A stretch of 64,000 bases of DNA, from NCBI RefSeq assembly GCF_001659605.2, contig NC_035162.2:28201526-28265525 (forward strand). The letters run 5' to 3'. This DNA is from Manihot esculenta (Eukaryota; Streptophyta; Magnoliopsida; Malpighiales; Euphorbiaceae). The translations under genes and the position numbers were made by a program. Positions 56,077-64,000 of this stretch are shown in pieces. Under the pieces are notes generated by a model that worked only from the letters and a program-made list of their open reading frames with translations, was not told the DNA's origin and made no database searches. Position 1 is the first letter of the stretch; every line of letters begins with the position of its first letter.

Positions 56077-56088
56077 TGGTATCAGAGC
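56077..56088 (+). other. Element B primer binding site
   Basis: TGGTATCAGAGC three bases after the 5' LTR. Confidence 0.92.
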
Positions 56089-56337
56089 CCTAGGTTCATA
56101 TGGTCGGACCTAGAGTGTCGGGCTCATAGAGGTTATAGAAGGTCAAGCACGATAGGAAAGATCATGTCCACTAGGATAGGATGTGGAGTCCTGTCTTGCA
56201 TGATGATGTGAAATGCCATGATAATATGCATGTGCATTAATGATATGCTATAATATGTGATGAGGGTTCATGTGTGCCCACATGAACCATATGATGCTAA
56301 TGTTGCTTGTTATGTGTACTGTTTTTCAGAAAACAGG

Positions 56338-59300
56338 ATGAGAGGAACTCGTTGATCAGCAAGATTGACAGGAGTACCACCTGAGGATGAGGGCATGAGC
56401 GCCCGTCCTCCAGCATTGCCTAGGGCAATGTCTAGCAGGTCCAATAGGGACAGAGTAGCAAGAGACCCTAGAAGGTCTCTGGATCTGGGTAGGAGCAGAT
56501 CAGTTAGAGGAACAGTTCAGGGAGGAGCGTCAGAGGATATGGGGGATGATATGGACGTGGAACAGAGGAGGGATGGCAGTTTGGGAGTCAGTATGCCAGA
56601 AGAAGGAATGGGAGAGTCCCAAGGAGGCACTCAGGCCTCGGGATTTGTTCAGCCACCTCACTACCCACATTTCTCACAACATCCCGGGTATTCGATGGGA
56701 GGTACATCGGATTACCCTAGTTTCACCCCTTATCCCACACAGATGCCATACCCACCATACTACCCACCATACTCTCAGTACCCAATGTATCCACCTCCAC
56801 CCTACTATCCAAATCCAGCAAACCCTACCTCAGAAAATGTTGCACCATCTCCACCACCTGCAGAACCAGCAGCCCCAGTTGCTCAACCTCCTAGACCTAG
56901 CTCAGCCAGTGGGAGCAAGGTCAAGATGACCGACTATATGAAGCTGGGTGCTCCCCAGTTTGAAACCGGTGATGATCCGTTCGTGTACTTGGAGCGGGTC
57001 AAGGCAATTACAGATGAGATAGGGGCGGATGACAGTAGAGCCATTCAGATGGCCGGGTTCACGCTTAAGTGCAAGAAGGCACGGGAGTGGTTCAAGAACT
57101 ATGTGAACCCGAGAGTGGACAGCATGACTTGGGAAGAGTTTGCAAACGAGTTTGCAGGATGGGCTTTTCCTGATAGTTCAAGGGAATTGAAGATGATAGA
57201 ATTCGAGCAGTTGAGGCAGACTGATGACATGAGTGTAGACGAATATACTGACAGGTTTATGGAGTTGCTGCCATTTGCAGGGCAAGACCTTAGCACAAAC
57301 CAGAAGAAGTCGAGGAGGTATATCATGAAGCTCCATCCCAGGTATTCCTCCTTGGTACAGTCAGCAGATAGAGAGAGTTTTCACGCCATAGTAGACATGG
57401 CTAGGAGAATGGAGGCTAGTGCCATCGTTCAGGGGACAGTTAAGCAGACAGTGGCACAAGCTTCTGGTTCTAAAACTCCGGGAGGGGGAAGGTTAGATCC
57501 CTCTACCTTGAGTGCAGCAGCTTCAGGCAGTAAGAGATGGGGTAAACCCAAGGGTAAAAAGAACAAGTTCTGGAGTAAAGTCAAGTCTAGTCTGGGATTT
57601 GGGAGTGGCTCAAGCTCTGGTGCGGATAATGCAGTTTGTGCGAGGTGTGGTAGGCCACACAAGGGAGTATGTCGGTTTGGGACAAACACTTGCTTCAGAT
57701 GTGGTCAGGAGGGGCATATAGCTAGAGATTGTCCAAGAGCGGCCCCGATGGCTCAGTCCCAGCAGACAGCTTCAGGCAGTGTAGCGCAGCCAGCAGCTCC
57801 AGCCATGACTCAGGCCAGTGGCAGAGGCAGAGGGAGAGGAGCAGCCTCTTCTTCAGCGGGTTTCAGAGGTGAAGGTCCATCAGCCCCAGCACGGATCTTC
57901 ACAATGACACAGCAGGAGGCAGACGCATCCAACACCGTGGTGGCAGGTAATCTCGTCATAGGTTGTTCGGATGTTTATGCATTGATGGACCCTGGTGCAT
58001 CTCATTCATTTATTGCTCCGAGAGCCGTTCAGAGGTTGGGGTTGATGATCTCTGGGTTAGAGTGTCCTCTCTGGGTCAGTGGACCCAAGTGTGATCCATC
58101 AGTGGCAGAGTCAGTCTGTCAGTGTAGTCCAGTTTTTGTTGAGGGGGGATGCATGTCCGCCGACCTTGTGGTTCTAGATTTGACAGACTTTGACGTCATT
58201 CTAGGGATGGACTGGTTATCTACCCATGGTGCTACCTTGGACTGCAGGGACAAGGTAGTCAGGTTCAGAGGTCAGGATAGATCAGAGGTTGTCTTCAGAG
58301 GAGACAGGAGAGGTACACCTAGAGGTATGATCTCAGCTCTTCAGGCTCGTAGGTTGCTTAGGAAGGGATATCAGGGGTATTTGGCTCATGTGAGAGAGCT
58401 TAGTAGTCAGGTCAGAGAGCCCGCCTCGGTGCCAGTGGTTAGAGAGTTCTTAGATGTGTTCCCAGACGAGCTGCCAGGTTTACCACCTGCTAGGGAGATA
58501 GAGTTCGAGATAGAACTGATGCCTGGAACCCGACCGATCTCTATCCCTCCCTACAGGATGGCGCCAGCAGAATTAAAAGAGTTGAAGGAGCAGTTACAGG
58601 AGCTGGTAGACAAGGGCTTCATCCGACCGAGTACCTCACCCTGGGGTGCTCCAGTTCTGTTTGTGAAAAAGAAGGATGGATCTCTTAGACTTTGTATCGA
58701 CTACAGGCAGTTGAACAAAGTCACTACCAAGAACAAGTACCCATTACCAAGGATCGACGATCTATTCGACCAGCTAGCAGGAGCGGGTTGTTTCTCCAAA
58801 ATAGATCTGAGGTCCGGGTATCATCAGTTGAGGATCAGGGAAGAGGATGTGCCAAAGACGGCTTTCAGGACCAGATATGGGCATTTTGAGTTCCTTGTGA
58901 TGCCGTTCGGGTTAACTAACGCCCCTGCAGCATTCATGGACCTCATGAACAGAGTGTTTAGCCAGTACCTGGATCACTTCGTTATTGTCTTCATAGATGA
59001 TATCTTAGTGTATTCCAGGAATGCAGAGGAGCATGCCCATCATCTGCGGTTGGTTTTACAGACCTTGAGGGAACATGGCTTGTATGCCAAGTTCTCCAAG
59101 TGCGAGTTCTGGCTAAGGAGCATTTCATTCTTGGGGCATGTAGTGTCAGAGAATGGAATAGAGGTAGACCCCAAGAAGACAGAAACTGTGGCTAACTGGC
59201 CTAGACCCACTTCAGTGACAGAGATCAGGAGTTTCTTGGGTTTGGCAGGTTACTACAGGAGGTTCGTTCAGGACTTCTCAAAGATAGCAGCTCCTCTAAC

Positions 59301-61332
59301 CAGACTAACCAGGAAGAATCAGAAGTTTCTGTGGACCGACCAGTGCGAGGAGAGTTTTGAAGAGCTCAAGAAGAGGTTGACTTCAGCACCAGTTTTAGCT
59401 CTGCCATCTAGTGGAGAGGACTTTACAGTCTTTTGTGATGCGTCCCGTGTGGGACTGGGTTGTGTGCTTATGCAGAACGAACGGGTGATTGCTTATGCTT
59501 CTAGGCAGCTAAAGAAGCATGAGTTGAATTACCCCACACATGACCTTGAGATGGCAGCAGTAATCTTTGCACTCAAGATGTGGAGGCATTACCTCTATGG
59601 GGTAAAATGTGAGATCTTCACCGATCATAAAAGCCTGCAGTACATCCTGAGTCAAAGAGACTTGAATTTGAGACAGAGGAGATGGGTAGAGTTGCTGAGT
59701 GACTATGATTGCAAGATTCAGTATCATCCGGGTAAGGCGAATGTTGTGGCAGACGCCCTAAGCCGGAAGTCACTAGGCAGTCTATCCCATATCACGGCAG
59801 AGAGGAGACCAGTAGTGAAGGAGTTTTATAAACTCATTGAGGAAGGTCTACAGATGGAGTTATCTGGTACAGGTGCCTTGGTCGCTCAGATGAAAGTGAC
59901 ACCCGTGTTTCTGGAGCAGGTGGCTCAGAAACAGCATGAGGACCCAGAGTTAGTGAAGATTGCCAGGACTGTTCAGTCAGGCAAGGACAGTGAGTTCAGA
60001 TTTGACAGTAAGGGGATCCTCCGCTATGGGAGTCGTTTATGTGTACCAGATGACATAGGGCTAAAAGGAGACATTATGAGAGAGGCTCATAATGCAAGAT
60101 ACAGCATTCACCCCGGAGCCACCAAGATGTATCAAGATCTGAAGAAAGTTTACTGGTGGCCAGCTATGAAGAAAGAAGTGGCACAGTTTGTGTCAGCCTG
60201 CGAAGTATGTCAGAGGGTGAAGCTGGAACATCAGAAGCCGGCTGGAATGCTTAAACCGCTACCTATTCCAGAATGGAAATGGGAGAATATAGCTATGGAC
60301 TTCGTAGTGGGGTTACCGGCGACGTCCAACAGATTGGACTCCATATGGGTGATTGTGGACAGACTCACCAAATCTGCTCACTTCATCCCTGTCAGGAGTG
60401 GCTATTCTGTGGACAAGTTGGCGCAGGTGTACGTTGATGAGATAGTCAGACTGCATGGGGTTCCTGTTTCTATTGTGTCAGATAGAGGACCCCAGTTCAC
60501 CTCCAGGTTTTGGCGGAGTCTGCAGAATGCTATGGGTACTAGGTTGGATTTCAGCACTGCCTTCCATCCACAGACAGACGGACAGTCAGAGAGGACCATC
60601 CAGACCATAGAAGATATGCTGAGAATGTGTGTGCTGGACTTTGGCGGTTCTTGGAGGCAGCATCTACCTCTGGTGGAGTTTGCCTACAATAACAGTCATC
60701 ATGCTAGCATCGGGATGGCTCCATATGAAGCTTTATATGGAAGGAAGTGCAGATCACCTGTTTGCTGGGAAGAGGTAGGAGAGAGGTCCTTAGCAGGACC
60801 CGAGCTAGTAGAGATCACCAGCAGGGTGGTGCCCATGATCAGAGAAAGAATCAAGACAGCTGCAAGCAGACAGAAGAGTTATGCAGACATCCGCAGAAGA
60901 CTAGTAGAGTTTCAGGAGGGGGATCTGGTATTGCTCAAGGTGTCTCCAATGAAAGGAGTGGTTCGGTTCGGGAAGAAGGGTAAGCTGGCTCCGCGGTACA
61001 TCGGACCCTTCGAAGTCTTGCAAAAGATTGGGAATGTATCGTACAAGCTGGATTTACCTGCTTCGATGGAGAGAATCCATCCGGTTTTCCATGTTTCTAT
61101 GTTGAGAAAGTTCGTGTCAGATCCGGGCAAGGTTCTTAGTGAGCCTGATGTGGAGATCCAAGAGGATCTCACCTATGTTGAGCAGCCAATTCGGATCATA
61201 GACACCCAGATCAGAAAGTTAAGAAACAAGGAAATCCCGATGGTGAAAGTCCTGTGGAACCACCACAATTTAGAGGAATGCACTTGGGAGACACGGGAGT
61301 CTATGCTCCAGCAGTACCCTCATCTCTTTTAA
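56338..61332 (+). CDS. Element B gag-pol polyprotein (one early stop)
   Basis: The ancestral ATG at 56338 is followed by a TGA at codon 6 (56353-56355), where elements A and C have Arg CGA. The frame is then open to 61332, and the next usable ATG is at 56395. Counting from 56338: Pro/Tyr-rich N-terminus, gag core about 195-350, zinc knuckle 452-465, protease D-P-G-A from Asp 551, RT F-I-D-D 885-888, RNase H Asp 1034 (F-C-D-A-S; element C has F-Y-D-A-S), integrase catalytic Asp 1321, Asp 1382 and Glu 1418 (35-residue spacing), and a chromodomain-like C-terminus. All enzymatic motifs inspected are intact. Loss of about 19 N-terminal residues may be tolerated. Confidence 0.9.
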
Positions 61333-61428
61333 GGTTAGATCCCTATGTGTTTATGTGCCTTGTATGTGTTATGTTCTTTGCCATGTTATGCATGTACTAG
61401 TTGAGAAACATTCGGGGACGAATGTTCT

Positions 61429-61440
61429 TAAGGGGGGAAG
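61429..61440 (+). other. Element B polypurine tract
   Basis: TAAGGGGGGAAG directly before the 3' LTR at 61443. Confidence 0.85.
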
Positions 61441-61442
61441 AA

Positions 61443-63680
61443 TGTAATACCCGGCTAGACTCCGGTATCGGAATTCCTACCGTCCGGTGGAATTTCGGAT
61501 GTCGGAAGCCTCTAGTAGGGTAGAAACATGTTTTATAAAATGTTTTCATGAATTTTAATGGTTTTAAGTATGAAATTGAATGAGTTTTGCATGAAAAAGT
61601 CTTTGGAGGAAAACCCAGGTTCGGCCGCCGAAAGTCAAGTTCGGCCGCCGAACATGCATGCGTTTTGGAGGCACGTTAGGCCCCCGAAAGCATGAGTGAG
61701 GGAAGTCAAGGTTCGGCCGCCGAACCTCATGTTCGGCCGCCGAACATTTGCATGGATGCGGAGGCACATTCGGCCCCCGAACGTGGTCTGGCCAGCCACT
61801 ATAAAAGGGTCCCTTAGCCGAAAACGGGCGAGCTTTTTCCCCATTTTCGGCCAAGGTGAGCTTCCCGCCGTCCCTCACCCATTTTCAATGTTCTTCCTCT
61901 AAATCCTTCAATATTTTCACTTGTTTTCACTTGGTTTTGAAGTTTTGAGCATTTAAACCAAGTTTTGGAGCTTTGGGAACTCAGGAGCTCATTTTCTTGG
62001 ATCTCCAAGTTTAGGTCGTCTCCCTCTCGATCTTCAAGAGGTAAGAGCCGATCTTAAGCTCCTTATGTGTTTTAAGTAAGTGTTATGCAAGATCTATGGG
62101 TAGAAATGCATGTTAGGGCATATGTTGAGTTATGGATATATATTGATGTTTTGAGCAATGTGTGTTGTTTGAGTATGTTTGAAGTGTTGTAGATGGGGTA
62201 TATGCATGTTTGAGGCCCCTAGGAACTTATATGCATGACTTGGTTGGAGTATATACTTGATTTGTGGTTTTGGGAGGCAGGAGGTTCAAGTGAACCAAGT
62301 TTCTGCCCGTTTGGCAGAAACCAGGTTCGGCAGCCGAAGGGAGTTTCGGCCGCCGAACCCCTCTTGTGGAGGCAGCTTTCGGCTGCCGAAGGTGCCCCCG
62401 AAAAGAGACTTTCGTCTCTGTCTGGCACTTTCGGCCGCCGAAGGTGCCGCCGAACCTGCCTGAGTTTCGTCTCTGTCCAGGACTTTCGGCCGCCGAAGGT
62501 GCCGCCGAAAGTGCCCTGTTCAGCCACTCCATGCATATCTCTATGTGATATTTTCAGGATGTTTTAGGGGGTTTTTGGGGAATACTTTAGAGTTATGTTC
62601 AAGTATGTTTGGTCCCTCATTTGAGTCCACCTGTGTAGGTTCGGACCCGAGGAACCGAGGACCCCAGCAGTGAGTTCAGCTGCGGTGTTGTCAGAGTCAG
62701 CCAGAGGTGAGTGGAACTAAAACTAAATCTTTTAAATTAAATGCTTTATCATGTTCCATGCATCATGATTATGCAATAGGATGATTGCATTAGTTTTCAC
62801 GAATATGCCGCATTGCATAAATTGTTGTTGATGTGGGTGAATGTTGGATGACCCAATTAGTCCAAGACAGGAAGACCAGGCCCCATGCTACAGGCCTGGC
62901 ACAGAGTAAGAAAGACCAGGCCCCATTCTACAGGCCTGGCACAGAGTAAGGCACGGTTATGGGACTCGAAGACCAGGAGCCCAGAGGAGGCCCTGGAAAA
63001 TGGTAAGTAATGTATGTTCTGACAGGAAAGACCAGGACCCCATTCTACAGGCCTGGCACAGAGTTAACTTGGACTAATTGGTGACAAGTTCACCAAACCC
63101 TTATGTGAATTGTTTGTGTTATGATGCATTTCATAGAGCATAGTGTTAATGTGTTTTAATAGCTCTACTCACTGGGCTTTTAGCTCACCCCTCTCCCTTT
63201 ACCCCCTCAGGCTTGCAGGTACAGTATAGTGCGGGAGTCCGGATAGAGTAAAGAAGTTATGCCTTTGTAATAGCTAGAAATGGACATGATCAAAATTGTA
63301 ATGTAAAAGTACAGTATAGTTATGTAATGAGTTTTATGGATGTTAGTATGTGCTTGACCATAGATTGTTGTATCCCTCTTTATACATGATCTTAGAGATT
63401 TTGATGATGTTTATGTAAACCAGCTCAACACAGGTTATGTTACCCCTTGAGGGCACAGATGAGATCCCACAGAGGGATCAATGTCATATTAATATTTATG
63501 CACAGGTTGAGTTTGGTTGATGAGTATGCAAAGGAAAGTTTTAATTTTTATGCTCATTGTTGATCATGTATGGGGTTATACAGGTTCACAGGCTTTATGT
63601 CAGGCTTGCTACGGGTCCCGGCGGCCTTAAGTCGACCCGGATCCTAGCGCCGGTAGCGGTCCGATTTTCGGGTCGTTACA
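61443..63680 (+). repeat. Element B 3' LTR
   Basis: 2,238-bp partner of the 5' LTR. It ends GGGTCGTTACA followed by ATATC. CGG-rich clusters at 61615-61785 and 62325-62515; short repeats at 62865-63065. Confidence 0.95.
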
Positions 63681-63685
63681 ATATC

Positions 63686-64000
63686 TGAGCTTGTTCGAAT
63701 GTACCGTGCATCACACTCGGGTAACCGAACGTTTGCCCAGGGGGACAGTGAGAAATGCTTATGGGAATCAACTTGTTCAGTTCCCCTATAATAGCGGGAC
63801 AGATCTTGGCCTTTTCTGCCAAACTCACATTCCGAGCTGTGAGAATTCCTCCGGGCTGAAGACCAGAGTAGTAGGATAGGTGATAACGATGTAATCGTAG
63901 ATGATGATGTATGTGGTTATGTAAATCCTTTAAGGATAGTCTTTCATCCCGTAGTGTAGGCCTTTGTAACGTGCTGTAATGTACTTTTCTTTTAATGAAG
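63686..64000 (+). mobile_element. Unclassified insertion, right part
   Basis: Continuation of 52337-53835 after element B. It holds the end of the 219-codon frame (TAG at 63877-63879) and then non-coding text with several TGTAAT and TTTTAATGAAG near 63970-64000, which looks like the 3' end of a transcript. The unit's outer end is past the window. Confidence 0.5.

Larger units (their letters stand above)
53836..63680 (+). mobile_element. Tekay-like Ty3/gypsy chromovirus, element B (young, nearly intact)
   Basis: Complete 9,845-bp element with LTRs of 2,238 bp each (53836-56073, 61443-63680) that differ at only about four or five positions by eye, and target duplication ATATC (53831-53835, 63681-63685). 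Gag-pol is a single frame apart from one early stop. It is the youngest of the three Tekay-like copies here by LTR identity and by nesting. Confidence 0.96.

Overview
The window is nuclear DNA from a dicotyledonous plant. It holds the first exons of a plant ubiquitin-activating enzyme E1 gene with GT-AG introns, several nested plant LTR retrotransposons primed by initiator tRNA-Met, and a large insertion of plant pararetrovirus (Caulimoviridae, florendovirus/petuvirus-like) DNA. Euphorbiaceae such as cassava would fit the retrotransposon families, but that is an inference and cannot be settled by reading alone. No bacterial operons, rRNA, tRNA or CRISPR array were seen.

Layout. 1-2557: decayed Ty3/gypsy element (minus strand). 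2558-5451: AT-rich DNA with probable RTE-type LINE debris. 5452-10557: complete but coding-dead Ty1/copia element (minus strand) with 5-bp target duplication ATGAC. 11026-12600: 5' end of a UBA1-like gene (minus strand); later exons are not in the window. 12600-14808: AT-rich, no clear gene. 14809-15628 and 31236-32055: an 820-bp host segment present twice, on either side of the viral insertion. 15629-31235: two nearly identical endogenous pararetrovirus genomes of about 7.69 kb joined head to tail, plus a 197-bp inverted viral fragment. 32056-32932: AT-rich. 32933-34324: foldback element with inverted ends rich in GAGCTCGA. 34519-34865: about 95-bp tandem repeat. 35088-48754: old Tat-lineage Ty3/gypsy element (plus strand), split by a 9.8-kb Tekay-like chromovirus on the minus strand (38015-47820, duplication AAAAG) and then cut by a second Tekay-like element on the plus strand (from 48755). 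That second element is interrupted at 52337 by an unclassified unit, which in turn carries a third Tekay-like element (53836-63680, duplication ATATC).

The viral locus is the most informative part. Unit 1 (15629-23343) is a full genome opened just before the tRNA-Met primer site, with 27 bases repeated at its ends. Unit 2 (23341-31038) is a full genome opened at a purine-rich tract in the capsid region, with 17 bases repeated. These are the positions expected for the minus- and plus-strand discontinuities of caulimovirid virion DNA, so the locus looks like two gapped circles captured by end joining. Unit 1 has all reading frames open: a 1830-aa movement/capsid/protease/RT/RNase H polyprotein, a 387-aa ORF2, and two leader ORFs. 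The leader ORF contains a strong 5' splice site, and a strong 3' splice site lies three bases before the ORF2 ATG in the matching phase. This predicts a spliced leader-ORF2 mRNA.

The right third is a record of successive retrotransposon insertions whose order can be read directly from target duplications and LTR divergence.
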